This document shows, piece by piece, positions 26,503 through 40,699 of a stretch of 64,000 nucleotides of DNA (positions within the stretch are counted from its first letter, which is position 1; each line of letters opens with the position of its first letter). The DNA is from Edolisoma coerulescens (lineage: Eukaryota > Chordata > Aves > Passeriformes > Campephagidae). The position numbers were made by a program, and so were the translations under genes. The DNA lies in NCBI GenBank assembly GCA_013397115.1, contig VWZW01006278.1, positions 1,426,440 to 1,490,439 of the forward strand, in the 5' to 3' direction. The notes under the pieces are model-generated. The model did no database searches. It worked only from the letters and a program-made list of their open reading frames with translations, and was not told where the DNA came from.

Positions 26503-29047
26503 ATGGAGTCTTTTCCATAAAGAGTTGAAGAAAATTGTTTGCATTTTCTCCCCTTTCTCACCTATATTGTTGCAGAAGGGTTCCAGGCTCCATGAAGACA
26601 GTTGTATCTGATCCAGCTTTTATTTGTGCTGCCTATTTTTCCACCCTTTGTAGGTGCACCAGTCAGAAGACATCTGAAAACATACAGTTTTCTCAAGTAA
26701 CTAGGACAAGAATATTTTAGGAAGCTGTCACTTGCTTGGGTGAGAGGAAGTACACTCAAGTTTGTTTCAACATTTGCCGTGTTTTTCAGCCTGGCCTGTA
26801 GCACTGGAGATCAGGGTTCAGGGTGTCACTTTTGGCAAGCAGAGCACATTCTGGATGCTTGGTGGTGGATGGGAAGAGCTGAGCTGCTCTTGGAGCAATG
26901 AGTGTCTTGCCCTTTCAGAGAGCAGTTATCTCAGCTGCATGGTCTTGGCTGTTTGTCACCAAAAGTTAATGAAAGATGATAGAAACAAAACCACTTGTCT
27001 CCTCTTAAATTCCTGATATTAAAAAACTCAAAAATTCAACTGCAAGCATCTATTATTTACTTAGGATATACTGGCTAAGATGTTAATAATATAATTTTCT
27101 ATGAATTTATATAGAAAGTTAGTAGAAGGATAGAAAAAGCAAGTTCTAGGAAGTATGTTGTCACTACTACTGCTTTGCTTTGGCTTCCTCCAGATAATGG
27201 CCCTTTTAAAACTCCTAATGCAGGTTTTTCCTTGTTTCTTTCATAAAATGAGTGGTCTTCTCAGTGTTAAAGAAAAAAACACAGCACAACAAAACAAAAA
27301 AGTTTTGGAGTACTCTGTGTCATTTAGCTACATTCAGTCTCCTTAAATCATGTCAAAATGTCAACAAACCTGGATTTTAGGGAAACTTCAGGATTCTGAA
27401 AGAGGAATTACAGAGCAGATGTCCCAAACAGTTGAGACCTGATTCCTTAATAAAATGATGAGCAAAGATTGGAAGAGAGAAGAAGCATAAAAATATTCAT
27501 TTCTCCTTAATCCTGCCTGTCAAATCCTAAATTCAGGTTTCTCCTTCCTGTGCAACTTCAAACTCACACTTGGGCAGCAATGAAGCAGTGATGAAGCTGT
27601 TTCTGTTCTCCTTCCTTTCTGTAGCACATTTGACAATGTGTGACAGTCCTGCATTCAATTTAAGCTGTTTTAATTTTAGCAGTCAGCATTCTGACAGATC
27701 TATTCAAGAATCATTACTCCAAGAAGGAAAAAAAAGACACCAAATCTCTGCATCCAAGAAGTAGATAAGAGTCAGAAAGGCACCTCCTGAGTTTTTGTGG
27801 AGTTCCTAGGTCTGCGTTAAAGAACTGCTGTCCTTCTTCCCTGGTTTTCCTAACCAGTCAGCTGCTCTGCCATCCAGAAGGGATTCCACGAAGGGAGAGC
27901 TTGGTTGCAAGCCAGCCCATCAGTGTCTAATGGCATTATGTACAGTGCAGATATCCTCAGAAACCACTCTGCATGAATTACATACATGGATGCCTGTTAA
28001 TACAGTATGAACAGCACTAATATTGCTCTATGTAATTTATTTCGTGAAGTTCAGTTCTTCATAGGTGAAGCGCCAAATTAGCAAAACAAAAGTGGCTGTA
28101 ATGTTAATAATGATCACAGCAGTCTGAAAGATAAATCCCTGTCTGCTGCAGTGTCACTGTTGAATTTCTAGTACTTTCTGTGGGGCTTTCTAATACTTGG
28201 AATTTGAAACACTGGCCTCCAAATGTGATTTGGTGCAACTCAGTGAAAACATTTACTAGCTTGTAAGATGCCTGGAATAGGAGACTGTCTTGCTTTAGGG
28301 TGGTGGGCTGGTGTGTCACTTCTCCCTGGGATGTGACAGTGTGATGACTTCACAATGCCAAGACAGTCGGAAGTTTTAAATTAATGTGTGATTGATTTCC
28401 ATACTGTCATCATCCTTTCTCAAACCTTTAATTCATATGCCAGCTTTATCACCAATAATAGTGGTAAAATGTGTGGCTCAAGGAAATGTGCATCTTGGAT
28501 TATGGCTGGTGCTGTTGGGTCATTTCAGCACTTTGCAAATCGTGTTGTCAGCCTTGGTTTTATGGTCTAAGCAGAGAGAATGTGGGCAGCTGCTCTTGTG
28601 CTGGTGGGCTTGTTCTCCCAGATTACGGTTTGTCTGTTTTTCTACCTTTATCTCACATTTAATTATCTGAGATTATATTATAACAGCTCTGAATTACATG
28701 TTCTGTATTACTCGACAGTATAGTTTTGAATTTCTACAATAAACATGCCTTTGAGACTGCTGGCAAGTCATAAATAAACTTTTTGTTTCATAACCGTGGT
28801 TAAAATGGAGGTCTGGACACGTACTTGAATATGAAAGTGCAAGAGTAGGTTTCTAAGTAGTCTTGTTAACAAACACGTCTTGCACATGATTAACAGATCT
28901 GCAGGTTTTCTTGGAACTTGGAAATGGTATTTCATGGAGACATTGTAAATGTGATCTTATAAATTAAACTTAAAACTGAATGAGTTCTTGGTTCAGTTTA
29001 AATTTTACAGAACAATTAACAAAAGCCATATCCAGCTGCATAAGTTA

Positions 29048-29088
29048 ATGAAAAAAAAAGAAAAAAAAGAGGGAATGAGAAAAAAAGG
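29048..29088 (+). repeat. A-rich low-complexity tract
   Basis: Runs of eight or nine adenines are separated by single guanines and followed by GAGGGAATGAG and another A7. It is an imperfect (A)n G tract, with no retroposon body recognised upstream. Confidence 0.85.
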
Positions 29089-32000
29089 TGGTGGTAAGAT
29101 GATGAATGGTAATCTCGAGATCCCCAAGCACAAGTGCATCTTTTTAATGAGATAATGGTGATAAAGTTTTATGGATTCTATCAGAAGACAGTCTTAAGCA
29201 AATTCAAAGAATTCTGCAAGAATCAACACACGGTATCTTTTTCTCTTCTGTTTTTGTTGTTTGGTTCTTTTTTTAAAATGAGATATTTAGTCTGTGGAGT
29301 CTCAGGGGTTATGTAAGACAGAAACACTTTACTGTTCTAAGAAGGGCGTAAAAATGGATCTGAGGTACATTTTGGAGGAAGGAGAGAAAAGGTACAGAGA
29401 TGGAACCCTTTTCAGCTAAAGGATTGTGTTTAGTACACAAACAAATGAGTATAAGTGACAACAAATGACTTTAAAACCCAGTCTGTTTCCCCACAATGTT
29501 TCCATGATCATAATTTTGGAACAGTTTTCCAGTGAGAAATGTGGCTGAAGCTCAAACCTGTCTTAAGCTGGTGCATGATCCCTTTACGGAAGAGGTTGTG
29601 CAGTGCAGCCCTGGTGAGGCCGTGGGACAGGACTGTACTTGGTAGAGCCTCTTCCAGCCCTCTGTGTCTGTACATTTTGGCTGTCCCGTGTCACGCTTGC
29701 TCTGACAAGCTTCAGTGCTCAGTTGCTGCTGCTTAGTGTTTGTGTTTCAAATTCCACTTTGATAACAGTGACAGGCAACAACCCGTTTGATACCCTGTTG
29801 GTGTAACTAATTCCAGCTCAGCAAATGGGGAGCCCCCCTTTGATAAACATTTATTCTTGGAGAACACAAGCGGAGTTGGCAGGCACCTACCTTCAAGTCA
29901 GACTTTAAAACACAACATGAAAATCAACGATTGGTGATAGGCAGGGGATTATTCCTGCATGGGTAATTCTTAAGCAAGATCCATTTGCCTATATAAAAGT
30001 ATGTTATCCTCACTGTTAATAGACCTGAGCAACTAATAAAATTCACTTGAGGCAGGGATAATTGGACAGGCTCTTTTGTCTTGTCCTGTTCTTTCTAGGC
30101 TGCATTATGGTTTAGCAATGTGCTGACTTGCAGTAGGTAAGAAAGGCTGAAGTTCTTTCAAGCCTCAGATTCACACAGATGTGTGTTTTACCCCGGTGTA
30201 TGTCCTTCACAAAACATACTGGGATGTCATATCCCCAAGGTGAAACAGTGCCTTCTTTCTCATGCATGTAAAGCCTGAGAGATGCAGTTAACTTGTTCTG
30301 AGGTAGCTTGTCATCCTCTTTGCTGGTCTGGATTTTAGTTCAGCAAATCAAGAGTGAACCTAGGAACCCTGGGACTCAGTCATCAAAGCAGCAATGGGTG
30401 AGGGAGACTTAGACACAGCACTCTAGGAGACAAATTTGTTTTCTAAATATATCCTCTGTAGTCTCCACAAGGAGCTTAAAAACTAGCTGAACCTTGCGGG
30501 TTTGACATCCATGTGTGTGTCCCTTAAGCTTGTAGCATGTGATAGTTTTGTCTGGCAGTGAGAATGAAATTAAGTGGTGCAGGCAAATACAATTACAGCA
30601 AATAGAAATATGGCAAATCTCTGTGAGCAGCGTACTTGTTTTCTGCTCTTGTGGCATGTGCAACCTTCCATGTGTTTGTGTGTCTCAGGTTTGGGGATGA
30701 ACGGCTTTCCAGGCTGCAAAAGTCAGTGTGAGAGCTGGTATTCCCAGTTCTGGGTTCTCCCCGATGGATTTACCGTGGTGAATGTATGGCAAGGAGTCAA
30801 CCCCTCACAATGCCTGGCAGCCCTCTGTGATCATGTGAATGATGCGTGAAACTGGGACTTACTGCTGACATGAGGAGAAATGTGGAAGAAGATGCTTCTC
30901 CATGGAGGTCTGGCTTGAGGGAAAATGGAATACTATCTTGCGAGTAGGTTATGGCTAAAAATATAAAAATGAGTTACATTGCAAGAGAATATACAAACCA
31001 AAACATGGCAGGAGCTACTGGACGATCTTCATTTTTCATAGACATTCCCAGTCTTTCTACCGAGCTCCTGCTTGGTAAACATTACTCTTGAGGCATTCTG
31101 CCAGCTGACGTGGCTCATGGCTCCGAGTGCAGTCAGAGCAGTAAGGTTGTCTCAGGGAAAGCAGTTGCTGAAGGGTACCCAGCCTGAAAGGTCATGTCAG
31201 GAGCACAAGTTTCTCTGGGTTTAGTCACTATGCTGTAACTTCCTGCCACCACTTTGTTGGATTTTGGTCTGCTAATTTCCCAAGAGTTGGTGCTGCAGGA
31301 GCTGGTGTCACAGTGAGGTCTGTGACCTGCAGCAGGACTCCATGGTGAGCAAGGAACATGTACTCCTAAACAAGTGTGGATTATACTTTTGGTGTTTTTA
31401 ACTAGGGAAGTTTGTTTCCGGGTAGCAGGCAGTGTTCTGGCTTAGTGAGGTTAAAGAACACTGTGTCAAATACCCTCTCCTTGATGGGATATATGTGCTG
31501 CCTTGCCAAGATACCTGCTGCAAGGGAGATGTTAACTGGTTTTCCCTTTTCCCAGAGATACAGATAGTGTAAAGAGGTGCTGAAAAAGAGATAATTCGTG
31601 ACATAGAAGATTTTTCTCCTTTAGACAGATTAGTCCCTGCCGAGCCGCGTGCTGCCGTGGAGCCTGTGGCATAACTGGGTTCCCCAGCAGCCCCAGGTCC
31701 TGTGTGCAGCCTTTCCTCTGCAGTGCACCCTCCAACCTGTACACACGTCCCTGGCCAGCTCTGGAAGTTCAAACTCAGCACCTTGTGGTCCCACTGCACG
31801 ATCTGCTAGGCTTCAGGATAAATCTGGTGGCCACAGCAACTTTTTACAGCGTGGCAAATGGTAACCTCTCCTCGTGGACCTTGGCTTTCTGCATTTCTTG
31901 CGACTCTGTGCTTAATTGGGTGAAATCAAAGAGAAGTTTGGTGCAAGTGAAAGGCCTCAGAAGAATAAAATCTGGAACCATGCCTGGTAGCTAGAGACTT

Positions 32001-32862
32001 AAGGAACTCAGTTTAGAAGCAGAGGCTGAGCTGACTGTCTACACAGAGAAAAGTTATTAAAGTGGAAAGAGATTTTCATTTTATCTGTTAAATTCATACC
32101 ACAGCAAGGAATGGATACTAGAAAAATTAAATCACAAATGCAGCATACATGAAGGTGATTAATTTTGATGCTTTTCAAGAACTCAGCCCTTTCTGAACCA
32201 GAAAGCCCTGGGTGGTGGAAGGGACCGGGCACCACCTGGGATGAAGCACGTGCCCTGCTCTGTGCACAGGGCAGGGCTGGGTCGAGGTGGTTGTAAAACT
32301 CTAAATCTCTGGCATGTGTTGCTTGTTCTCTTTACTGTGGGGTTTGGACATCCATCATGTTCTATGGAATCAAGGGTTTTCCACGTGCATTCAGAGCCAT
32401 TTTCTGAGAACTCAGGGGTGGTTCCTGGGCAGGACACAGTGGCTTCTGGAGTTTTCCTGGCTCTACCACATCTCGGTCTCCCTGCAGCCCCCAGGCACTG
32501 CGCAGCGTGGCCGTGACACTCTCTGTAGTTCTTGTCTTTCTGGTGTGGAGGGTTGGAATTGCTCAGCAGCCCCCTGTCAGCACAGTCTGCCTGCCAGGTG
32601 GAGGTTGTAGCCCTGACGTTGAAATTCTGCTCAAAGGGCTTTTGAGTTGTGTGAGGCTCTGTGACTTCATTTAGCTATTGCAAAAGTACATCATTACTGG
32701 GTAAAAAATGCTCAGTGGTGTCTCCCAGAAGTGTTCAAACCTTCATTTTTGAACCTCTATCCAAGCTTCCAAGGAGTCTGACTTGGAGGAAGCCTTTTAA
32801 TGGGGAAATAGACCTGTTTTTTGGGGAATTTCAAGAAAGACTGAGTCAAAATGATTGAGACC

Positions 32863-33002
32863 CTGAGATTAGCTTAGTTGGCTAGAGCATGGTGCTGGTA
32901 ACACCAGAGTTGTGGGTTTAATAACTATGTGGGCCATTTGCTTAAGAGTTGGACATGATAATCCTTGTGGATCCCTTTCAACTCAGAACATTCTGTGATC
33001 TA
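32863..33002 (+). mobile_element. tRNA-Ile-derived SINE with CR1 tail (TguSINE1-like)
   Basis: The first roughly 75 bases follow tRNA-Ile. They contain an A box (TAGCTTAGTTGG, 32870-32881), then TAGAGCATGGTGCTGGTAAC around the anticodon arm, a degenerate B box (GGTTTAATAAC, 32915-32925) and a GGGCCA acceptor end. The part from about 32938 (TTGCTTAAGAGTTGGACATG) to CCCTTTCAACTCAGAACATT and TCTGTGATC is a CR1-type 3' tail. This composite is the design of TguSINE1, a passerine SINE copied by the CR1 machinery. The B box has lost its central C and the anticodon loop has diverged, so it is neither a tRNA gene nor likely to be active. Confidence 0.88.
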
Positions 33003-36000
33003 CTTCTTTTTTCTTTCCCCCACTTGGGAGTATATTGCTTGAGTGTCTAGGTCCTTGCTCTGGTAAACATTTAAATGTGGAAATTTGTATTTCTTGATTT
33101 TCTGAATATTGTACTACAGCTGCTGCATGATAAAACAGTTGACACAAATAGAAAAAAAAGATAAAATTACTGTATTACAGAAGTGCCAGCATGCACTTGC
33201 TATCATTAAGCAGAAGTCTTCCTCTTTACCCGGTAGATGAGACAGGGATTTGGTTCATTACTTATAGGAGGAGGACAGAGCAACATACAGTGGCATTAAA
33301 ATGAAATGCAGGTCCCTTCCTGAGAGCCTAGAATGCCTTTGCATTAGTGACAAATATTCTGAAGAGGTCACTTATTCTGGCACCCAGTTCTGTTAAAATC
33401 ATTCTACTATGGTATCTGTTTACAAAATAAGGTTTGCACTCGCTTTTAATTCTTAAAAGCAGACGAAAAACCTGAACTTGGCAAAGCCTTTTGAACTGCT
33501 GAATCAAGAACTAGCTGCTTGCAAAAAAGGATTAAAACCTTTTAATCCTTTTGTGTTAAAAAAAATGGTGTTTAATGTGGTAGGCATGCTGGCAAAATTA
33601 ATTTTCATGTTTTTTCAAGCACAAGATTTCAGTTTTGTCTGTTTCCTGGTTCTGCATATCTTAGCAGGTTCTTTACACTATGCAATATGCTTTATTAACT
33701 TTGAAGTTTTGAAGAAGTTTGCAAATAACAAAATGCAGATTTGGAAGGAAAAGTGAGTTGCTAGGAGCAGGCACAGCTGTTCTGTGCTGCATCAGTCAAT
33801 GTGGTGATGACTTGATTTCAGAGCCCCGTAGATGGGGGTTTTATTCTCTTGTCCCTTGTACGTTTTGTGTGCAAGAGAGAGGCAGCCAGAATTCAGGTAC
33901 TGAATTTTGTGTATGATTGAATGAATGTTCTATATGTATGCATTTGAAAGCCCTTAAGTGAATGTTGTGTAAATGGTGATAATTGGAGACCGTCTCCCTG
34001 CAATCCTTTCTCAAGCTGAATAAGGTCTAAGGCCAAAGGCCCAAATGCTTAATTGTATTAAACACAGAGGCTGAAAAATTTATTAACTCAGAAAGTGTGT
34101 ATTACCAAGTTAATTGGAAGTGCCTTTAAGCTATTACCAGGTGGAAATTTGACTTCGGGTTTCAGTTTTAAATTAAAGCAGAAAACCATTCTGTGAGGCT
34201 GCTGGAAGGTCTGCAGTTAGAGCAGCGCTTCTCTGCTCTCCTTTATTTTTCTGCTCTGTGTAATGCTTAGTATAAATGCTGGGAAGTTAAAGCTGAACCC
34301 ATATATAGCTCTGGCTTTTCCCCAAAATACGTAACAGGCTGCACACACAAGCTGTGAGTGCTCTAGGGAAACGTAAAAGCAGAGGATGGGAAATGAAGAC
34401 AATCTCAGGTTCTAGAAGGATGTTTTACTGGGCTGTTTTCCTGCTTTGTTTTTAATCAGTATTCTTCAGTTGTATGCAGGACTGCTTTATGCTTCTTGGA
34501 ATATTTTTATTTTTTTGGTTACATGTTATTTCAGCTACTGGAAGCAAGTAAAAATGATGTCATAGTAGAGGGATTGATTTATTTCCCCCCCACCCCCTTC
34601 CCATGGACGAGAGTCAGTCACAGCCCAGGGATTAGCCAGAGTTAGGGATTTTCTTACTAAGATGTAAAGCAGCTCACAGTGATAGCCAGCCAGGCACTTT
34701 GAGAAAGACATTGCAATTACAACAGCCTGGAAAAATAACGGAGAAAATTTGCCACCCTGCGTGCAAAGTCTGTAGGCCCCCTGCAGATGTGATATGGAGA
34801 AAAACCACCTCCCCACTGCGTTAAGGTCTGAGTTGTCTGCATAAAACTCCACAAATAAATCAGCACCCAGAATGTGCCTTGCACAGCATCCTCGTGTGAT
34901 GGCTGCTTGAGACTATTCTGGTTCAGTATCGTCAGTTAATCTTGGGCATTTAAACTTTGTCAACAATTTCCATGATTCATAAAGAGACAAAATTAGAAAT
35001 TTACTCAAGTGCAATACTATGATGACAGGCTGTTGCTGTAGTTTATTAATATCTAGTAATAATGGCCTTAACACTTGAGTGAGCTAATGGCTTTTAACCC
35101 GTATTGCTGTGGAATAAGCAGGTTTATCCAAACATCAGCATTTAACAGGGAAGGCTGAGTTTCTCTTGGTGAAGGGTTGATTTATGTGTAACTGTCCAGA
35201 CATGGAACTAGAAGTACACAGGAGGTCTTAAGATGTTTCTTCAAGAGAAATTTAAAAATACTTGATTTTGACTTAAACTCATGAGTATAAATCCTGTGTT
35301 GGCAAAAGGGAAAATGCCTGTCTGGGTGTGGAGGTTCCTACTGTGTGTCTGCGGAGACACCTCAGCCCTGTCAAAGGCTTTGCCTTTAGACTGGGCTTAT
35401 GCTCAGGACAGAGCCTGTTTGCCAAGATGGCGAAGGAGCAGGGATTGAAGATTGTAAGAATTTCTGGAGCTTAAGTCATTACAAATGCTGATAGAAGTAT
35501 ACGTTTAACCTAACATGTACCCTTGCATTCTCCTTTAGTTAAGCTTACTCCAGATGAACAAAGCACAGTGGGTCTTGCCTGCTGAAACGAGTGCCTTGAA
35601 TTTTAGTTCAGTGTGTTTCCTGCTGGTGTTCAGGGAGAAGCACAGCTTCTGCTGGATGACTGCTTTTGTTATTTTTGTAATGTAATTTTTTTACTGAAAG
35701 TTACAGAGGTCACTGAACATGTTAAAAGATCTACTTCTTGGAATTTTGGATATGAATCCTTCACTTTATTCGATTTCATTTTGTACAAACTCAAAAGTTG
35801 TCTCTGAGTAACTTCATAGAAGTCAGGAGAAGAAGGCAAGGAGAAATGCAGCTTGCTCTGAGATAATGTTTGTAGATTTGATTATCATGGACATTCACAC
35901 TGGAAGCTGGAAAACTTAACCACTAAAATTGGATTGAAATAGCAGAATCATTTGTCCTAGCTGTTGGGAATCTCTTAAGCATTAAAACGTAATAAAATAA

Positions 36001-39000
36001 GATGATAAAAAAAGGAGGAGATATGCAGGTAACATGAGGTAACCTGTAATTCACATTGATCTGAGGAATGTGTTGAATTCGGAGTGCTATTTTCTGTGAT
36101 TGGGGTGCAGTTAAGTGGGTTTTTTTAGTGGGTGGGAGAAAGGGTTATGGTCCATACCCTGGATAAAAAGAAAATTGTGTAAGTATCTGAGCATGCAACA
36201 CCCTACCATATACATTTGCATTTATTTAATAAGTACTTTGCACCAAACAATAAAGGACAGAAGTTTCATTTACATAGTGCTGTCATCTTAGTGAAATAAA
36301 ACCATAATAGGAGAAATAAGGAATGAATTAGCATTGTGCTCACTGAGACCCACAGAGGCTTTAGTAAGCTGTTGTTAAAGAAATATTATTACAAGGCTCA
36401 AACAGGCTCTTCCTAGGTATAAATTATCCAAGAATAAAAAGTGCAAGTTTGAAAAATTGTATTTTGCCAAACAGTGTTCCTGATAATCACAAAGGGGCAG
36501 GAACTGCATTTAAACAATGGTGGGTATATTGAAAGGAAAGCATGAGGATACTAAACATAAGGATAACTGGAGAGCCCACTCACTTGTCTCCTGCCCTGCA
36601 ATAGATGCTTAGGAGAAGAATCACTGGTTAGCTTTCACCAGAGTATCTTTCCACTAGGCATCCATCCATGCACAGGTATCAATCACCCAGGATCATAAAG
36701 GAAACCAAGAAAGAGAAATACTTCTGCTGTGTATAAAAGTATGGGCCACCTCTGTCTTCTAGACCACTTTATTTCCACTTCAAAGTCAGTCATGAACATG
36801 AGAAGGTCTGTGTCATTGTTGGTTTCTTCCCAGTGTTATAACTGAGCCACATCATCATTTTTTGCATATTCGTCCTGACAGCAGCCATGTGAGAACAGCA
36901 GGTAAGTTTTACAGTGGAAGGTGAGGCACAGTTGTGCCTTTGTAAATGTGACAGGAAAGGTTAAAGGCAGAGATTTAAACCTGAATTTCACAATTTCCAG
37001 GCTCAGGAACTGATTTTGTTGTGATCTGTTCATTCTGGTGTCAGTAATTTCTTATTATTCATTTAGCCCAGGCACCTAAGTAAGATTCCCCATGCCTGTT
37101 GAGTGTCCTTATCCAGTTCATCTTACATTGCAACTGTAATTTTTTTCTTCACAGAGGAGTCTACTTCCAATCCTAATTTAGCTCAAGTCTTAAAAGCTTT
37201 CGGATAAAAATATAAGCTTCCCTCTCCTACAACACAAGTCTTATTTTTGGCTGCCCATCTATTTAGAGTAGTGAGAACTTGTACCATGAGGACAGAGATA
37301 TTTTTTGTTAGAATCTCTCACAGCAGGCGAGTGTTCATAGAACGCTTAATTGCAGATACGTTCAATAATTCATTTTTTCTCAACCTGTCTGTGACCCTTT
37401 GGAAAAATGGCATCCACAAGAAAAGAAGGAGCATTATGTTGCCAGTCCTTGAATTAAAATTTTTGCATGAGAAATATTTGTTGTGGGTGCTAAATACTGA
37501 AAATGCATCAGGATTCCGTTTAATTTGCCCATTTATTTTAAGAAAATGATGGGTCTTTGAAATAAAACAAGTTAATATTTGTGTATTTTATGTATATTTA
37601 TGTTTGCATATATTATGTTTCAGCCACTTGAAATTTTTGGCTCTTACAGAATTACAAAGAAACATATTTCATGTGTCAATTGTGCGCTTAATGTGTATCA
37701 AAATGCACCCAGCACCCAGCATTATTTTTCAAGGACCTCTCACTAGTATTCAAGTCAGGTAATGCAGGTCGTATGTGACTCCTCAAAGACCATGGTTCAC
37801 ATAAAAGACACCTTGCCAAGTTAGAGGGAAGGCTGCAGCTCTGTCCTCGGCCTTGAAGGAAATCTGGCAAGAGATACTTTTCTCCCTGGGAAAGTCCTTT
37901 GGGTTCTCTAAGAAGCTGCACAGCCTAAAAACAACGCATGTGATGAAGTGACTCTGAACTTCTCTGGTAAAGAAAGGAAAACCTGGAAAGGGGAACTGAA
38001 ATTTTATTATTCTGCTACAGCTGTTTGGTAGGGCAGATTTTAAAACAGGTGCTGAGATGGTTTTCTGATTTATAAGAATTGTTTCACAACAAATTTTCTA
38101 GAATAGCAGGGAGCAGCAGTGATTTTATATGTGAAATACAAGTGAGAGAGGCATCTTCATGGCTGGCTGTGCTTGGCTCTGAGCTGCCCTGTAGGAAGGC
38201 TGGCAGTGTCTCTCCAGGAGACCTGAGGTTCTGTCTTTGAGGGTTTCAGGTCCCCCTCCCAAACCCATCTCACTTGCTTTCGCAGGAAGGGCAGACAGCA
38301 GCCGTGTTGGTTAGGGCATACCTGACTGTCTCTGGCTTTCTTTTCATGTTCTTGTGGACCTTTTAAAATATAATTCAAAGGAGCTTTTCTTTTGAACATG
38401 TCACACACCCAGCTCAGGACACTGCATGAGTTTTCTACTATTTTTCCAGGATAGTTCAGTAGAGTGGTGTGTGCCTAAATCTCTGCTAGCATCTCTTCCA
38501 CGCCATGAGGCCCTCCTTGGGATTCACTTTATAGGATTATCCACAAATCTGTGCTTGCTCGGCAAGTGGCTTTTTCAACACTACCAAATGTGAAAAGAAA
38601 GTCCTTTTCTTCTGAAATGTTTTTTGGTTTTTTTTAAATTTCTCAATGGAGAGCATGTCTGAGCAAGTTGTTATTTTTCTGCCCCCAGCGAAATAAGATG
38701 AAGCCAGTTTCTTACAACAGAAAGAAATACTCTATTTTTTACAGTCTTCCTCCTCAGAACTGCGTTGTTCCCATAAGCTTTCTAGAATAATTTAGTTTTG
38801 AGCAAAGACCAAACAGGGAAAATTTCAGCCAAGAAGGTGAAAGTTTTCCCATTCTCCTGCCTGAAGCTTTTGAGTGAATAGAAAGGAGAGCAGTGACTTC
38901 TCCTCCTAGTGTAATAGGAACTTGGTTTTGAAGTGAGGAGCAAGAATTAGTTTAGAGGGTGAGGCCTGAATGTGCTTCAGGGATCTGTCACCGAGCAGAG

Positions 39001-39620
39001 AGGCCAGGGAGGGAAAAGACTGGAGTAGTTTGGACTTATGGGAACTATGCCAGTCTGGAGCTGTTACTCCGTGCGATGGAGTAAGCGAAGGTGGGTGTGA
39101 TGGGCACCCAGCCATCCAGCACCTCTCCCTGCTGTCATCCAAGACTTGCTCAGGAGGTTCTCTCAAGCTGATATTTCAGAGATTTGTCTTTGAAATACGA
39201 TAGCTCTTTTTCCTTTCCCACCACCACCCAGAAAGATTTTCAACAGAAAATCTTCATCTTTGGTCCACAGGTCATCGGGGAAAGGACAGGTTTTCACTGC
39301 AAAAAAACCATTCAGTTCCTTCTATTTATTTGTATCATGTTTGGGCAACAAACAATTAAATTAAAACTTCATACGTGCATAGTCTTCTATGGACACTCTG
39401 GTCGTTTTGAATTTAAGGAGAGGGAAAAGAGAACATGTAGGTTACTTCTGTATTTTAAATACATCCTTATTTTTTCTGACTGTGTTTCTAGGGCTACGCT
39501 AAGACTGCAGATACACTAAAGGGGCTATAAAAGACAGCTTGTACCGTGATCTGGCCCTATCCCTGGTGTTGCCCCTTGGGGGTAGCTCATGATAGTCTCA
39601 TGGCAGCTTCCTCTCGGTAG

Positions 39621-39674
39621 TAGAGTTATAGAGATGTTGGTTGGAGGGGGGATGTGGAGGTTTTCTAGTCCACT
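39621..39674 (-). mobile_element. Probable CR1 3' end, reverse orientation, highly diverged
   Basis: The plus-strand text TAGAGTTATAGAGATG, GTTGGTTGGAGGGGG, TGGAGG and TTTTCTAGTCCACTT resembles the reverse complement of a CR1 tail (ATAGAATG..TTGGAAGGGAC..TGGAGGTCATCTAGTCCA). Many mismatches exist and nothing upstream is recognisable, so this is a tentative call. Confidence 0.5.
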
Positions 39675-40699
39675 TAACATGCATTTTTCATAGACACCAA
39701 GAGTTTAGTGGATGCTCTGTCGCACTTGTGTTAGCTCTCACTGAGATAAGTTTTGGGATTTGCTGTAACAGTTACCAATCAGTATAAAAATATGTATGCT
39801 CATGCCTGACTCTGTTGTCCTGGGGCCAGGACTCAGGATTATAGGTTTGCTTAATTAGTGCTTTTCTTCCATTTCAAAACTTCAGGGCATAGACATGTTT
39901 AAAATGCCTTTGTAGAAATACCCTTTCCTGAGAATGTGGTTTATATACAGGTGTACTTCTCTGACCAGTCTCGGAGGATTTAGATGGTTTCCAGAAATCA
40001 GTGTCACTCAATTAAATGTGCAGGGGAAAAAGATTCATTGCAGCAGCGTAAAATCAAGGCAGCAGGTTTTTTAGGTTTTACTGCAGGTGAACATTCGGTT
40101 TCCTTTTGTTCTGGTTTTAATAGTATTGATTTTTTTTAAATGTACAGAAGTAAAGTAAGCCCTCAGTGTATGAGCTGGGGAGTAAGTATAAAGTCAGAGA
40201 TCTAATTGCATTGTATTCTTCAAGGACAAAAGTTTTTGGATTCTGCTGTATTTGCCATTTCAAAAAAAATTACACTATTTTACTAAGATCACAGAGTAAA
40301 TAACAGAAAATCAAAAAACCAAACTTCAGCTGCTGAAGTGCAATACAAGACATCAGCTCAGCACACTGCATAGCAAAACAGTCAATCACAATGCCATCAC
40401 TAGCAGCCTGAATGGTAAATTAACATTTCTCTGGAATAGATGAGAGGTGAATAAACAGAGATATATGTAAATACAAACTAAGTAGAAATAGACATGATTA
40501 TAGATGAGTAAATATGTGGAATCAGCATCAGTTAAGCAAGCAGACTTAATAATTGCTTGCTGTTCATGTCAGGACAATGTGCCAAAGCCTTTCGACAGCA
40601 GCTGCTATCATGTCTTAAAAGGCATTTTCTGGGTTTTGAGCACAGTCCTGGGGCTCTCTTTACCAAGGACGGCAAAATTCAGTACACTTTTTTGGTGAA

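Noticed and set aside
27155..27346. Hydrophobic start (MLSLLLLCFGFLQ) as the missing signal-peptide exon
   Set aside because: It does not lead to Gly-Asp plus one base before a donor, which the phase of the 43390 exon requires for a LAR-like junction.
28330..28345. GTGACAGTGTG as the end of the signal-peptide exon (GAC A|GT)
   Set aside because: The preceding codons are not hydrophobic and carry no plausible start.
29588..29680. CR1-like words AGAGGTTGTGCAG and CTTCCAGCCCTCTGTG
   Set aside because: Isolated short matches not in consensus order.
31398..31799. 133-codon minus-strand frame
   Set aside because: No motif, and composition explains the lack of stops.
32863..32937. Functional tRNA-Ile gene
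   Set aside because: The B box is degenerate, the anticodon loop has diverged and a CR1 tail follows; a SINE explains all of it.
33478..33756. 92-codon hydrophobic frame as a small membrane protein
   Set aside because: Hydrophobicity follows from T-rich intron sequence; no family match and no promoter or splice support.
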